A DNA stretch of 64,000 bases. Origin: Microbacterium aoyamense (GTDB lineage Bacteria; Actinomycetota; Actinomycetes; Actinomycetales; Microbacteriaceae). The position numbers and the translations under genes were made by a program. Shown here in pieces: positions 1-9,307 of the stretch. The DNA lies in NCBI RefSeq assembly GCF_023155855.1, contig NZ_JAKNUT010000001.1, forward strand, positions 868,001-932,000, written 5' to 3'. The number at the start of each line of letters is the position of its first letter. Position 1 is the stretch's first letter. The notes under the pieces are model-generated. The model saw only the letters and a list, made by a program, of their open reading frames with translations, had not been told where the DNA came from and did no database searches.

Positions 1-1666
1 GCATGTACCGGAACAGCAGCGTGAGCAGCAGCGTCGTGATGTGCTGGCCGTCGACGTCGGCATCGGCCATCAGCACGATCTTGTGATAGCGGGCCTTGTC
101 GATGTCGAAGTCCTCGCCGATACCCGTGCCGAAGGCCTGGATCATCGCCTGGACCTCCTTGTTGCCGAGAGCGCGGTCCAGCCGCGCACGCTCGACGTTG
201 AGGATCTTGCCGCGCAGCGCGAGGATCGCCTGCGTGTGCGGGTCGCGACCCTGCACCGCCGAGCCGCCGGCCGAGTCACCCTCGACGAGGAAGATCTCGC
301 TGATCGACGGATCCTTGCTGGTGCAGTCCTTGAGCTTGTCGGGCATCGCCGCGGACTCGAAGACGCTCTTGCGCCGCGCGGTCTCGCGAGCCTTGCGGGC
401 TGCGAGGCGTGCGGTCGCGGCATCGATCGCCTTGCGGATGATGTTCTTCGCCTGCACCGGGTTGCGGTCGAACCAGTCACCGAGCTGGTCTCCGACCACC
501 TTCTGCACGAACGCCTTGGCCTCGGTGTTCCCGAGCTTCGTCTTCGTCTGGCCCTCGAACTGCGGTTCGGAGAGCTTGACCGAGATGACGGCGGTCAGAC
601 CTTCGCGCACGTCGTCGCCCGACAGGTTCTCGTCCTTCTCCTTGAGAAGGTTGTTCGCGCGGGCGTACTTGTTGACGAGCGTCGTCAGCGCCGCGCGGAA
701 TCCCTCTTCGTGCGTGCCGCCCTCGTGCGTGTTGATGACGTTCGCGTAGGTGAAGACGTTCTCGGTGTAGCTCGTCGTCCACTGCATCGCGACCTCGACC
801 GAGATCTTGCGTACGGTGTCCTCCGAGTCGAAGTCGATGACCTCGTCGTTGACGTGCTCGGCCTTGCGGACCTTGTTGAGGTATTCGACGTAATCGACGA
901 GACCACGCTCGTAGAGGAAGCTGTCGTTCGGCTGCTGCAGCACGACCTCTCCGGCTTCGACCTCTTCTTCGTATGCCGACGAAGGACGTTCGTCGCGCAC
1001 GTCGATGCGCAGGCCCTTGTTGAGGAACGCCATCTGCTGGAACCGCGTGCGAAGGGTGTCGTATTCGAAGTCGATGGATTCGAAGATGGATGCATCGGGC
1101 CAGAACGTGATGGTCGTGCCGGTCGTCTCGCTCTTCTCCGCGCGCTCGAGGGGTGCCTGCGGCACACCGCCGTCGCGGTACTCCTGTCGCCAGACATAGC
1201 CTTCGCGGTGGACCTCGACCTCGAGGCGCGTGGACAGCGCGTTCACGACGGAGGAGCCGACACCGTGCAGACCACCTGAGACGGCGTAGCCGCCGCCGCC
1301 GAACTTTCCACCGGCGTGGAGCACCGTGAGCACGACCTCGACCGTGGACTTGCCCTCGGTCTTGTGCATGTCGACCGGGATGCCCCGGCCGTTGTCGACG
1401 ACGCGCACGCCGCCGTCGGGCAGGATCGTCACGAGGATCGTGTCGCAGTAACCGGCCATGGCCTCGTCGACGGAGTTGTCGACGATCTCCTGCACCAGGT
1501 GGTGCAGCCCACGCGGGCCGGTCGACCCGATGTACATGCCGGGGCGCTTGCGAACGGCCTCGAGGCCCTCGAGCACCTGGATCTGGTCTGCCCCGTACTC
1601 CGCGCCGTTGGGTTCGATGCTGTTTCGGGGTGCTTCAGGAACGCTGTCGGGATTCACGGACGTCAT
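1..1666 (-). CDS. gyrB: DNA gyrase subunit B (3' end outside window)
   Basis: ATPase and TOPRIM subunit of type II topoisomerase; with GyrA it introduces negative supercoils. The reading frame starts at the ATG at 1666 ([13 protein letters not shown]) after an AGGAG at 1679-1683 and runs off the left edge after about 555 codons. Visible landmarks: GHKL ATP-binding motifs ([15 protein letters not shown], then DNGRGIPVD, then [15 protein letters not shown]), the transducer domain, and the TOPRIM motif [11 protein letters not shown], with DADVDGQHI just before the cut. It is transcribed away from oriC in the same direction as dnaA, dnaN, recF and dciA, the usual actinobacterial order; gyrA should lie just outside. 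The truncation is only the window edge, since the frame is open throughout. Confidence 0.98.
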   Translation of the reverse strand, partial: MTSVNPDSVPEAPRNSIEPNGAEYGADQIQVLEGLEAVRKRPGMYIGSTGPRGLHHLVQEIVDNSVDEAMAGYCDTILVTILPDGGVRVVDNGRGIPVDMHKTEGKSTVEVVLTVLHAGGKFGGGGYAVSGGLHGVGSSVVNALSTRLEVEVHREGYVWRQEYRDGGVPQAPLERAEKSETTGTTITFWPDASIFESIDFEYDTLRTRFQQMAFLNKGLRIDVRDERPSSAYEEEVEAGEVVLQQPNDSFLYERGLVDYVEYLNKVRKAEHVNDEVIDFDSEDTVRKISVEVAMQWTTSYTENVFTYANVINTHEGGTHEEGFRAALTTLVNKYARANNLLKEKDENLSGDDVREGLTAVISVKLSEPQFEGQTKTKLGNTEAKAFVQKVVGDQLGDWFDRNPVQAKNIIRKAIDAATARLAARKARETARRKSVFESAAMPDKLKDCTSKDPSISEIFLVEGDSAGGSAVQGRDPHTQAILALRGKILNVERARLDRALGNKEVQAMIQAFGTGIGEDFDIDKARYHKIVLMADADVDGQHITTLLLTLLFRYM

Positions 1667-1788
1667 AGGTTTCGAGCGCTCCTGATCGATCGTAGGGTGC
1701 CCTGACAGTCTACCGTGTCGCGGCTGTTCTCGTCGGTTCTACGGCCCTCTCGCGCCACCAAATCGGCCGGGAGACCCGAGGACGTGGT

Positions 1789-2280
1789 TCAGCCGTAAGT
1801 ATCGCGAGGACCGCGCCCTGGAATGGCTCTGGGGCCCCATTTCCAGGAGGGGACGTCGGGGCCGAGAAAGCGGATGCCGGTGACTCCCGCTTCGGGGAAC
1901 CTCCGCACGATCTCCGACAGGATGTGAGAGCGCATGAGCTGCAGCTGCTTGGCCCACGCCGTCGAGTCCGCCTGAACAGTGAGCGTTCCCTCCTGGAAGG
2001 CGACCGGCTGTGTGTGACCGGCGGTGTCTTCGCCGGCGACTTCGGCCCACGCCAGCACCACGTCCTCGCGGGCGAGCTGGGGGTTCCATCCGGCCTCGCG
2101 CGTCATGACGGCGAGCACGTCACCCACTCCGCGCGGGTCTCGACCCGCGCTGAACGGCACGTTCTCCTCGTCGAGTTCGCGACGGCGCTTCTTGCGGAAT
2201 GTGCGGGATTGGGGCTCGAGCCCGCGCAGTCGCAGATAAGTGGACACGGTCTCGGGCACAGGGGCGTCGGCGTCAGGCAT
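1789..2280 (-). CDS. dciA: DciA-type DUF721 helicase-loading protein
   Basis: 163-residue protein of the DUF721 / DciA family, which in bacteria lacking DnaC/DnaI helps load the replicative helicase DnaB. The N-terminal half is charged and probably disordered (basic KKRRREL stretch); the C-terminal half carries the DUF721 core (WAEVAGEDTAGHTQPVAF, then STAWAKQLQLM). I chose ATG 2280 (MPDADAPVPETV), which overlaps the recF stop by 8 bases and implies translational coupling; a longer frame to 2352 would run deep into recF. Its place directly after recF and before gyrB is the standard actinobacterial position. Confidence 0.9.
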   Translation of the reverse strand: MPDADAPVPETVSTYLRLRGLEPQSRTFRKKRRRELDEENVPFSAGRDPRGVGDVLAVMTREAGWNPQLAREDVVLAWAEVAGEDTAGHTQPVAFQEGTLTVQADSTAWAKQLQLMRSHILSEIVRRFPEAGVTGIRFLGPDVPSWKWGPRAIPGRGPRDTYG

Positions 2281-3436
2281 CCGCGGCCTCCAGGATGCGC
2301 CCGGCTTCGACCCGCACGACGCGGGCGCGCAGCTCGACCGGGATGTCGGCATCGACCGCGGCTGTGACGACCACCTGCTCGTAGCCGCTCGCGAGGCCTG
2401 CGAGGCGGGTGCGCCGGTCGGCGTCGAGTTCGGCGAAGACGTCGTCGAGGATCAGCACGGGATCACCGAGCCGCGACTCGGCGCGCAGGAGCTCGGCGGA
2501 TGCGAGCCGCAGCGCGAGAGCGACCGACCAGGATTCGCCGTGCGATGCGTAGCCCTTGACCGGCAGGCCGCGCACCCGCAGAACGAGGTCGTCGCGATGG
2601 GGACCGACGAGGGTGACGCCGCGATCGAGCTCAGCGGAGCGCCGTGAGACGAGCGACTCGCGGAAGACGTCTTCGATGGCGCGCTCGACTCCCGATTGCT
2701 CCGCGGCCGTGCCCTCTTCGGGGTCGCCGCCGCGCGCGGACAGCGCCCATTCCAGCTGCGGCTGGTGGTCGGCGCCGGCGATCGCGGTGTACGCGTCGGA
2801 CACCGGACCCTGCAGATCCTCGGCGAGAGCGAGCCGCGCACCGATGACCTCGGCCCCGAGTGCGATGAGCTTGTCGTCCCACACATCGAGAGTCGACAGC
2901 CCCTCGCCGCGGATTCCGCGGGCCCGCGCGGATTTGAGAAGGGCATTGCGTTGCTTCAGGACACGGTCGTAGTCGCTGAGCACCCCCGCGAGACGCGGGG
3001 AGCGCTGCACGAGCAGCTGATCGGCGAAGCGGCGCCGGGCGGACGGATCGCCGCGCACGATCTGGAGGTCTTCCGGAGCGAACAGCACGACCTGCGCGTA
3101 GCGCGGCAGTTCGGACGGCTTGACAGGTGCCCCGTTCACGCGCGCCTTGTTCGAGCCCTGCCGGTTCACCTGCACTTCGAGGAGCACGTGGCGCTCACCG
3201 TGTGCGAGGCGGGCGCGGATGATCGCGGCATCCGCTCCGTCTCGCACCATCGGCGCGTCCGTCGACACGCGATGGGAGCCGAGCGTCGCGAAGAACGCGA
3301 TGGCCTCGGCGAGATTCGTCTTTCCCTGACCGTTGCGGCCGACGAAGACGTTGGGGCCGGGGCCGAGGGTGACATCGGCTGCCGCATAGTTGCGGAAGTC
3401 GACGAGACTCAGCTGCTCCACGATCACGCGATCCAC
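2273..3436 (-). CDS. recF: DNA replication/repair protein RecF
   Basis: SMC-like ATPase that binds single/double-strand DNA junctions and helps load RecA at gaps. 387 residues, the normal length. Walker A GRNGQGKT lies near residue 34, preceded by the family start LSLVDFRNYAAADV; the C-terminal signature and Walker B (PVLILDDVFAELDADRR) follow near residue 325. It starts 23 bases after the dnaN stop and overlaps dciA at its 3' end, so dnaN-recF-dciA are probably co-transcribed. The start could be ATG 3436 or a GTG three codons later. Confidence 0.97.
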   Translation of the reverse strand: MDRVIVEQLSLVDFRNYAAADVTLGPGPNVFVGRNGQGKTNLAEAIAFFATLGSHRVSTDAPMVRDGADAAIIRARLAHGERHVLLEVQVNRQGSNKARVNGAPVKPSELPRYAQVVLFAPEDLQIVRGDPSARRRFADQLLVQRSPRLAGVLSDYDRVLKQRNALLKSARARGIRGEGLSTLDVWDDKLIALGAEVIGARLALAEDLQGPVSDAYTAIAGADHQPQLEWALSARGGDPEEGTAAEQSGVERAIEDVFRESLVSRRSAELDRGVTLVGPHRDDLVLRVRGLPVKGYASHGESWSVALALRLASAELLRAESRLGDPVLILDDVFAELDADRRTRLAGLASGYEQVVVTAAVDADIPVELRARVVRVEAGRILEAADA

Positions 3437-3459
3437 CTTATGTGGAGCCGGCGACGCAC

Positions 3460-4611
3460 CTACCGGAGCAGGAGGTTCGGCTGGAGGAGGTACTTGAACG
3501 ACTCGGTCGCGGCCTTGTCGACCGAGGTCTGCGGCGTCACGAGCACGGGGCTCAGCTTGTTCGCGTTCTCGCTCGAGGTGAAGGTGATCCGCGCGAACTC
3601 GCTCTTGACCGCGCCGAGCGACTCGAGCAGATACTGCGGGTTGAGTCCGAGCGTGACGTCCTCGCCGACGAGGTGCGCGTCGACCGACTCGGAGGCCCGT
3701 GCCTGCTCGGTGCCCGAGGCATCCATCGACACACTGTCCGTCGTGAACGTGAAACGCAACGGCGCCGAGCGGTCCAGCACGAGCGACACGCGACGCACGG
3801 CTTCGGCGAGCTCAGCCGTGTTGACCACGGCGTGGTGCTCCGTCGCCTCGGGGAACAGCCGGCGCACGGGCGGGAAGTTGCCCTTGATGAGCAGCGACGT
3901 GACGGTCTTGTTGCCCGACGAGAACGCGATGATCTCGCGGTCGCCCGAGCCCGAGAACGCGATCGAGATGTCGCCGCCGTGGGCGAACGTCTTGCCGACC
4001 TCGGTCAGGGTGCGCGCCGGCACGAGGGCGGTGGCGGATTCATCGGATGCCGCGCCGCCGCCGTCCCAGGGGATCTCGCGCAGCGCGACACGATAGCGAT
4101 CGGTCGCGACGAGGCTCAGCGACGTGCCCGAGACCTCGAGCTGGACACCCGTCAGCACGGGGGTCACATCGTCGCGCGAAGCGGCGAACGCCACCTGAGC
4201 GATCGCGGTGGCGAAGTCCTCGGCCGGGACGAGGCCCGATTCGCCGGTCACCTCGGGGATCGCGGGGTACTCCTGCACCGGCATCGACGCAAGGGTGAAC
4301 CGGGCGGAGCCGCAGCTGAGGAGGATTCCGCCGTCTTCGTCGACCTCGATCTGGATCGGCGCATTGGGCAGGCGGCTGGCGATCTCGGAGAGCAGACGGC
4401 CGTGGACGAGGATCGTGCCCGGGTCGTCGACGGTCGCTTCGATCGTCGTGCGCGCCGAGGCCTCGTAGTCGAAGGCCGAGAGCGACAGCCCCGCATCGGA
4501 TGCCTCGATCAGCACGCCGGCGAGGATCGGCTGCGGATTGCGCTGCGGCAGGAGCTTGACGACGAACGACACGGCTTCGCTGAACACATCGCGATTGACG
4601 TGGAACTTCAC
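3460..4611 (-). CDS. dnaN: DNA polymerase III sliding clamp (beta subunit)
   Basis: Ring-shaped processivity clamp that tethers DNA polymerase III and many repair enzymes to DNA. 383 residues, close to family length, starting MKFHVNRDVFSEAVSF and continuing with three repeated clamp domains (for example PILAGVLIEAS and the later DVTPVLTGVQLEV, the equivalent strand in the second domain). The C-terminus YKYLLQPNLLLR-like end (FKYLLQPNLLLR) is a little extended compared with E. coli. The 417-base gap to dnaA holds the DnaA-box cluster taken as oriC. Confidence 0.98.
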   Translation of the reverse strand: MKFHVNRDVFSEAVSFVVKLLPQRNPQPILAGVLIEASDAGLSLSAFDYEASARTTIEATVDDPGTILVHGRLLSEIASRLPNAPIQIEVDEDGGILLSCGSARFTLASMPVQEYPAIPEVTGESGLVPAEDFATAIAQVAFAASRDDVTPVLTGVQLEVSGTSLSLVATDRYRVALREIPWDGGGAASDESATALVPARTLTEVGKTFAHGGDISIAFSGSGDREIIAFSSGNKTVTSLLIKGNFPPVRRLFPEATEHHAVVNTAELAEAVRRVSLVLDRSAPLRFTFTTDSVSMDASGTEQARASESVDAHLVGEDVTLGLNPQYLLESLGAVKSEFARITFTSSENANKLSPVLVTPQTSVDKAATESFKYLLQPNLLLR

Positions 4612-5028
4612 GAATGCTCCCTTACATCTTCTGTGGGCTTACTCATGCTAGTGCCCTCGCCCTCGGTGCCACACAGTGCGACCCGGATGCGACGTCTCCC
4701 CCGTCAAGGTGATCGGACGGGGCTTCTTCATCTTCGTTAACGTCATGGTGTTAACGCCTGTGGAAACTGTGGACAACTCGAGGGATCCCGCACGGGACAC
4801 TGGAACCACATCTTTGTAAGTTGTGAGCGGGCTGCGGACGAGGCGAGGACGAGCATCCATCGTCCGAGGCGTCTTTCACTGTTTGCTCACAGCCTCGTGG
4901 CAGCTGTCCCGAGTTATCCACAGGTTTTCCACACTGTGGGAAACGTGATGATGGCGCTGCGGAGCCGGCATGTCAAGGGCGACTTGCGGCATATGTCGCC
5001 CGGTGGCGGGAACCGCCGAGTATGCGTA
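4612..5028. other. oriC: oriC region between dnaA and dnaN
   Basis: Non-coding 417-base region in the classic actinobacterial oriC position. Direct reading gives DnaA-box matches: TTATCCACA at 4914-4922, TTTTCCACA at 4925-4933, TGTGGGAAA at 4935-4943 (opposite strand), TGTGGACAA at 4768-4776 (opposite strand, i.e. TTGTCCACA), and TGTGGAAAC at 4759-4767. An inverted repeat CGTTAAC / GTTAACG (4735-4741 and 4750-4756) sits next to the second pair. The boxes fall in two clusters about 140 bases apart. It must also contain the dnaN promoter; I could not assign one confidently. Replication-origin function is inferred from position and boxes. Confidence 0.85.
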
Positions 5029-6453
5029 TCAGCGTGGGCTGCGGCCGAGCTGCGTCGTGATGTCGGAGACCTGGTTGTAGATCGAACGACGTTCCTTCAT
5101 GAGCTCGCTGATCTTCTTGTAGGCGTACATCACGGTCGTGTGATCGCGGTTTCCGAACAGCTGGCCGATCTTGGGGAGCGACAGACTGGTGCGTTCGCGG
5201 CACAGGTACATCGCGATCTGTCGAGCAGTCGCGATCGACTGCGAACGGCTCGAGCCGTAGAGGTCGTCGACCGTGAGCTTGAAGTACTGCGCGGTGGCGG
5301 TGATGATGTCGGTCGGCGAGATCACGTTCGCGTCGTCTTGGTCGATGATGTCGCGCAGCACCGTCTGGGCGAGCGACATGTCGAGATTCGAGCGGTTGAG
5401 GCTCGCGAACGCCGAGACGCGGATGAGCGCGCCCTCGAGTTCGCGGATATTGGATGACACCACGGTCGCGATGTACTCGAGCACGTCGTCGGGGATGTGC
5501 AGACGCTCCGACTGAGCCTTCTTGCGCAGGATCGCGATGCGCGTCTCGAGGTCGGGCGCCTGCACGTCGGTGATGAGGCCCCATTCGAACCGGCTGCGCA
5601 TGCGGTCCTCGAAGCCCGTGAGGTGCTTCGGCGGCACGTCGCTCGTGATGACGACCTGCTTGTCGTGGTCGTGCAGCGTATTGAAGGTGTGGAAGAAGGC
5701 TTCCTGCGTCTCGGCGCGGCCCTGGAGGAACTGGATGTCGTCGATCAGCAGGATGTCGACGTCGCGATAGCGCGCCTGGAACGCCGACCCGCGGTTGTTC
5801 GCGATCGAGTTGATGAAGTCGTTCGTGAACTCCTCGCTCGAGACGTATCGCACCTTGATCCCGGCGTACAGGCTGATCGCGTAGTCGCCGATCGCGTGGA
5901 GCAGGTGCGTCTTGCCCAGACCCGAGTCGCCGTAGATGAACAGCGGGTTGTACGCCTTGGCCGGTGCTTCGGCGACGGCGACCGCGGCCGCGTGCGCGAA
6001 GCGGTTGGACTGACCGATGACGAAGTTGTCGAACGTGTACTTCGGGTTGAGACGGGTGTCGCTGCGGGTGATGGATGCCACGGCATCCGGGATCTCCTCC
6101 ATCGGAGTCCGCATCGGCGAGACCGGCGCGGACGTCGCCTGCGGCTGCACGGGGATGGGGACGGTCAGATGTGCATCGGCGAGCTCGGGATTGACGACGA
6201 CACGGAACGTCGAGACTTCGCCGTCGGGGGATGCCGTGGCGAGGGCCTCGAGGATCGGGGCCCTCATGCGCTTGTTGATCTGCGCGGCCGTCAGGTCGTT
6301 GGGGACGTCGAGATAGAGGGTGCCGCCCATGACGCCCTGCGCGACGGCGAGGCTGAGGAAGCCCTCGAGCTGCGGAGTGATCCGCTCGTCGGTGCGCAGG
6401 ATCTCCAGCACGTGTGTCCAGACGGGTACATCCGGATTCTCGTGCACTGACAT
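5029..6453 (-). CDS. dnaA: Chromosomal replication initiator DnaA
   Basis: AAA+ initiator that binds DnaA boxes at oriC, melts the origin and helps helicase loading. 474 residues. Domain I lies at about 1-90, a short linker (domain II) at 95-135, then the AAA+ domain with Walker A GDSGLGKT at 175-182 and Walker [13 protein letters not shown]. Domain IV at the C-terminus has the DNA-binding signature [15 protein letters not shown]. Linker domain II is much shorter than in Streptomyces, as expected for Microbacteriaceae. Start ATG 6453 ([12 protein letters not shown]). A perfect DnaA box at 6511-6519 upstream suggests autoregulation. Confidence 0.98.
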   Translation of the reverse strand: MSVHENPDVPVWTHVLEILRTDERITPQLEGFLSLAVAQGVMGGTLYLDVPNDLTAAQINKRMRAPILEALATASPDGEVSTFRVVVNPELADAHLTVPIPVQPQATSAPVSPMRTPMEEIPDAVASITRSDTRLNPKYTFDNFVIGQSNRFAHAAAVAVAEAPAKAYNPLFIYGDSGLGKTHLLHAIGDYAISLYAGIKVRYVSSEEFTNDFINSIANNRGSAFQARYRDVDILLIDDIQFLQGRAETQEAFFHTFNTLHDHDKQVVITSDVPPKHLTGFEDRMRSRFEWGLITDVQAPDLETRIAILRKKAQSERLHIPDDVLEYIATVVSSNIRELEGALIRVSAFASLNRSNLDMSLAQTVLRDIIDQDDANVISPTDIITATAQYFKLTVDDLYGSSRSQSIATARQIAMYLCRERTSLSLPKIGQLFGNRDHTTVMYAYKKISELMKERRSIYNQVSDITTQLGRSPR

Positions 6454-6765
6454 GGCCCCCCCGGGTTGTTGATGGATCCGAGGGCCGCCGCGGTTTCTTC
6501 ACGCTCAGCCTGTGGATAACTGCCGGAGCAACGCTAGTCAGCACCGGTGCTCCGAGCAAACTCCACTGTACGGGCGACCCGCGTGTCACTGCCAGGGCGG
6601 TGGCCGGTCCTCGGCCATAATGCCCGCCCGTCTGCTCAGTTTGAGTTATCGGACCCGACGACGTAGCCTTAATCGGTTGACGTATGCCTTCTCGGCATCC
6701 TCGTCCCCTTCATCGTCGTCTCCGGTCGCACATCCGGTGACACTCCTTCATCCGGAAGTGATCTC
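6454..6765. promoter_or_regulatory. dnaA / rpmH divergent regulatory region
   Basis: A 312-base non-coding region between the divergent dnaA and rpmH genes. It has a perfect DnaA box on the opposite strand (TGTGGATAA, 6511-6519) about 60 bases ahead of dnaA, consistent with DnaA autoregulation. For rpmH there is a candidate promoter TTGAGT (6641-6646), 17-base spacer, TAGCCT (6664-6669), leaving a leader of about 90 bases. The assignment of promoter elements is by eye; no start site is known. Confidence 0.55.
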
Positions 6766-6903
6766 ATGAGCAAGCGCACGTTCCAGCCCAACAACCGCCG
6801 CCGCGCCAAGAAGCACGGCTTCCGCGCCCGTATGCGCACGCGCGCCGGCCGCGCCATCCTCTCGGCTCGCCGCGGCAAGGGCCGCACCGAGCTCTCGGCC
6901 TGA
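6766..6903 (+). CDS. rpmH: 50S ribosomal protein L34
   Basis: 45-residue, extremely basic ribosomal protein ([19 protein letters not shown] start, ending GRTELSA), full length for bL34. It sits in the universal bacterial location divergent from dnaA and immediately before rnpA (9 bases apart), so it is the first gene of an rpmH-rnpA-yidD-yidC-jag-rsmG cluster. It is too short for many ORF finders. Confidence 0.98.
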   Translation: MSKRTFQPNNRRRAKKHGFRARMRTRAGRAILSARRGKGRTELSA

Positions 6904-6912
6904 CACAGGCCG

Positions 6913-7251
6913 GTGCTGGCGCGGCCGAACCGACTCACCCGCGGAGCGGATTACAAGGCCGTCGTCCGTCGGGGTCGTCGCTGCGCCGCCGTGCACACCG
7001 TGACCTACGTCACCACCACCGACGATCAGCGTCCCACCCGCTTCGGCTTCATCGTGAGTCGGCAGGTGGGATCTGCTGTTGTACGCAACACCGTTCGTCG
7101 CCGCCTCAAGTCGGTGTGCCTGACGGCGTTGCCCGCCGTCAGGCCGGGGTCCGACATCGTGATCCGAGCCCTCCCCTCCGCGGCGTCGGCGCCGTACGCC
7201 GATCTGCGCGACGAGGTCGTCCGCTGCCTCGAACGGAGGGCCGCCGCGTGA
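6913..7251 (+). CDS. rnpA: Ribonuclease P protein component
   Basis: Protein subunit of RNase P, which helps the catalytic RNA remove 5' leaders from pre-tRNA. 112 residues from a GTG start at 6913 (MLARPNRLTRGADYKAVVR). The RNR-type signature is present as GSAVVRNTVRRRLK, and the start LTRGADYKAVVRRGRR is typical. Its stop overlaps the yidD start (GTGA at 7248-7251), implying translational coupling. Confidence 0.96.
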   Translation: MLARPNRLTRGADYKAVVRRGRRCAAVHTVTYVTTTDDQRPTRFGFIVSRQVGSAVVRNTVRRRLKSVCLTALPAVRPGSDIVIRALPSAASAPYADLRDEVVRCLERRAAA

Positions 7252-7604
7252 GCGTCCTTCCCGCGTACGCCCTCGGCACCGCGCACTTCGAGGCCTCGTC
7301 CGCGCTGCGCAGCATCCCGCTCCTCCCCCGCAATCTCGTGCTCGGTCTGCTCCACGGCTACCGCGCCACGATCTCGCACACCTACGGCGACGTCTGCAAG
7401 TACTACCCGTCGTGCTCGGCCTACGCGGTCGGCGCGGTTCAGCAGCACGGGGCGCTCAAGGGTGCGGTGCTCACCGCCGCGCGTCTCGGGCGCTGTCATC
7501 CCTGGGCCGTCGGCGGCGTCGATGACGTTCCGGCCCACGCACACTTCCGCCACGGACTGACGCCCCACGGGTTCGTCGTCCCGGCACCCTCAGGAAAGGA
7601 CTGA
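7248..7604 (+). CDS. yidD: Membrane protein insertion efficiency factor YidD
   Basis: 118-residue haemolytic-domain (DUF37) protein thought to assist YidC-dependent membrane insertion. The conserved core CKYYPSCSAYAVGAVQQHGALKGAVLT-like segment, with CKYYPSCSAY, and the following RLGRCHPW motif identify it. Start is GTG 7248 (VSVLPAYALG), overlapping the rnpA stop, with GGAGGG at 7235-7240 as ribosome binding site. A longer frame to 7116 lies inside rnpA and is not credible. An N-terminal hydrophobic/amphipathic stretch (NLVLGLLHGYRATI) is the probable membrane contact. Confidence 0.93.
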   Translation: MSVLPAYALGTAHFEASSALRSIPLLPRNLVLGLLHGYRATISHTYGDVCKYYPSCSAYAVGAVQQHGALKGAVLTAARLGRCHPWAVGGVDDVPAHAHFRHGLTPHGFVVPAPSGKD

Positions 7605-7612
7605 TCCGCCGC

Positions 7613-8734
7613 ATGGATCTCTTGTTCGCCGCGACGTCGTCGCCGTCCCCCGCGCCGGCCGCCGGCGATTTCGACCTGATCGGCACGATCCTCTGGCCAC
7701 TCAAGTGGCTCGTTGAGATGGTGCTCGTCTTCTGGCACTGGCTGTTCACCTCGATCGGGCTTCCGCCCGCGGACGGCATCACCTGGGTGCTCTCGATCGT
7801 CGGTCTGGTCATCGTGGTCCGCTCGGCGCTGATCCCGCTCTTCGTCAAGCAGATCAAGAGCCAGCGGAAGATGATGGAAATCGCCCCTGAACTGCGAAAA
7901 GTTCAGGAGAAGTACCGCGGCAAGAAGGATCAGCTCTCTCGTGAGGCGATGAGCCGCGAGACGATGGCGCTCTACAAGAAGCACGGCACGACTCCGGTGT
8001 CGAGCTGCCTTCCGCTGCTCGTCCAGATGCCGATCTTCTTCGCGCTGTTCAGCGTGCTCAACGACGTCACGAAGCACGTCCAAGCCGGCATCGGCGGAGT
8101 CGGCCTGCTGAACGCCGATCTCACTCAGCAGTTCTACGACGCGAAGCTGTTCGGCGTCGCATCCCTCCACGAGACGCTCATCAACGCGTTCGAGACCCAG
8201 AACGTCACGGCGATCGTCATCCTGCTCACGCTCGTCGTGCTCATGATCGCGTCGCAGTTCTTCACGCAGCTGCAGATCATCTCGAAGAACCTGTCCCCCG
8301 AGGCCAAGACCGGCCAGGCGTACCAGATGCAGAAGATCATGCTCTACGTCCTGCCGTTCGCCTTCGTCTTCTCGGGCGTCTTCTTCCCGCTCGGCGTCGT
8401 CATCTACTGGTTCGTGTCGAACCTGTGGACGATGGGTCAGCAGTTCCTCGTCATCCGTGAGATGCCGACCCCCGGCTCCGACGCGGCGAAGGCCCGTGAA
8501 GAGCGCCTGGCTCGCAAAGGCAAGGCGATCGACGGATCCGGCAAGGTCGTGCCGATGGAGAAGTACCAGGCCGAGCAGCAGCGACTCTTCGAAGAGGCGG
8601 AGGCAGCGAAGGCTGCCGCACCCAAGCGCCAGCAGCCGGTGAGCAAGCAGCGCGCGAAGAAGGCCCAGGGCAACAAGCCCGCCGGCGGAGGACAGCAGGG
8701 CAAGAAGCCCGACGCATCCACCGGCAAAGCCTGA
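7613..8734 (+). CDS. yidC: Membrane protein insertase YidC (Oxa1 family)
   Basis: Polytopic insertase placing membrane proteins with or without Sec. 373 residues, starting MDLLFAATSS 8 bases after yidD. Hydrophobic segments: one near residues 30-65, then the Oxa1 core with SCLPLLVQMPIFFALFSVL, a segment near 200-220 (AIVILLTLVVLMIASQFF), and one near 245-270 (IMLYVLPFAFVFSGVFFPLGVV). The cytoplasmic tail is long, Lys/Ala/Gln-rich and likely ribosome-binding. The large periplasmic domain of Gram-negative YidC is absent, as expected in Gram-positives. Confidence 0.97.
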   Translation: MDLLFAATSSPSPAPAAGDFDLIGTILWPLKWLVEMVLVFWHWLFTSIGLPPADGITWVLSIVGLVIVVRSALIPLFVKQIKSQRKMMEIAPELRKVQEKYRGKKDQLSREAMSRETMALYKKHGTTPVSSCLPLLVQMPIFFALFSVLNDVTKHVQAGIGGVGLLNADLTQQFYDAKLFGVASLHETLINAFETQNVTAIVILLTLVVLMIASQFFTQLQIISKNLSPEAKTGQAYQMQKIMLYVLPFAFVFSGVFFPLGVVIYWFVSNLWTMGQQFLVIREMPTPGSDAAKAREERLARKGKAIDGSGKVVPMEKYQAEQQRLFEEAEAAKAAAPKRQQPVSKQRAKKAQGNKPAGGGQQGKKPDASTGKA

Positions 8735-8768
8735 CCCTCTCCCACGATCCCACTCCGACGAGGACACG

Positions 8769-9284
8769 ATGACTCAGACCCCCGACCACGCCGTCGATAC
8801 CCGATCCGACCGTGCATCCGACACCGTGGAGCAGCTAGAGCAGGAGGGCGACTTCGCAGCCGACTTCCTCGAGGGCCTTCTCGACATCGCAGACATCGAC
8901 GGCGATCTCGCCCTCGATGTGCGTGCCGGGCGTGCGTACGTCTCGGTGGAGGCGCCGGACGGCGGATCTGTCGGCGTCCTCGCCGACACCGACACGGTCC
9001 AGGCGCTGCAAGAGCTCACCCGCATCGCGGTGCAGGCGAAGACCGGTCGGTTCTCGCGACTGATCCTCGACATCGGTGGGTCCCGCGACACGCGCAAGCA
9101 GGAGCTCACGACCCTCGTCGAGCGGGCGATCGCCCGCCTCGAGGACGGCGCATCGCAGGCATCCCTCCCTGCGATGTCGAGCTACGAGCGCAAGCTCGTC
9201 CACGACATCGTCTCGGAGCGCGGCTTCGTCTCGGAGTCCTACGGCGAGGGTGCTGACCGCCACACCGTCATCAGCCGCGGCTGA
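8769..9284 (+). CDS. jag: Jag / KhpB R3H-domain RNA-binding protein
   Basis: 171-residue single-stranded nucleic-acid binding protein of the Jag (KhpB, SpoIIIJ-associated) family, always near yidC. N-terminal acidic region (1-45), KH-like domain at about 45-110, and R3H domain at the C-terminus (MSSYERKLVHDIVSE, the R3H core, near residue 137). Probably binds RNA and is linked to cell-wall growth control in Gram-positives; that role is family knowledge. Start ATG 8769 (MTQTPDHAVDTRSD). Confidence 0.92.
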   Translation: MTQTPDHAVDTRSDRASDTVEQLEQEGDFAADFLEGLLDIADIDGDLALDVRAGRAYVSVEAPDGGSVGVLADTDTVQALQELTRIAVQAKTGRFSRLILDIGGSRDTRKQELTTLVERAIARLEDGASQASLPAMSSYERKLVHDIVSERGFVSESYGEGADRHTVISRG

Positions 9285-9289
9285 CCGAC

Positions 9290-9303
9290 GTTTCACGTGA
9301 AAC
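9290..9303. other. parS: parS site 1 (jag-rsmG gap)
   Basis: Perfect 14-base palindrome GTTTCACGTGAAAC between jag and rsmG, the canonical ParB-loading site of the Bacillus/actinobacterial type. It ends only 4 bases before the rsmG start codon, inside its leader, so ParB binding could also affect rsmG translation or transcription. Confidence 0.95.
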
Positions 9304-9307
9304 ATCG

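Noticed and set aside
41..1279. Long plus-strand open frame opposite gyrB
   Set aside because: Antisense shadow of gyrB, arising from high G+C; no family features, and gyrB is certain.
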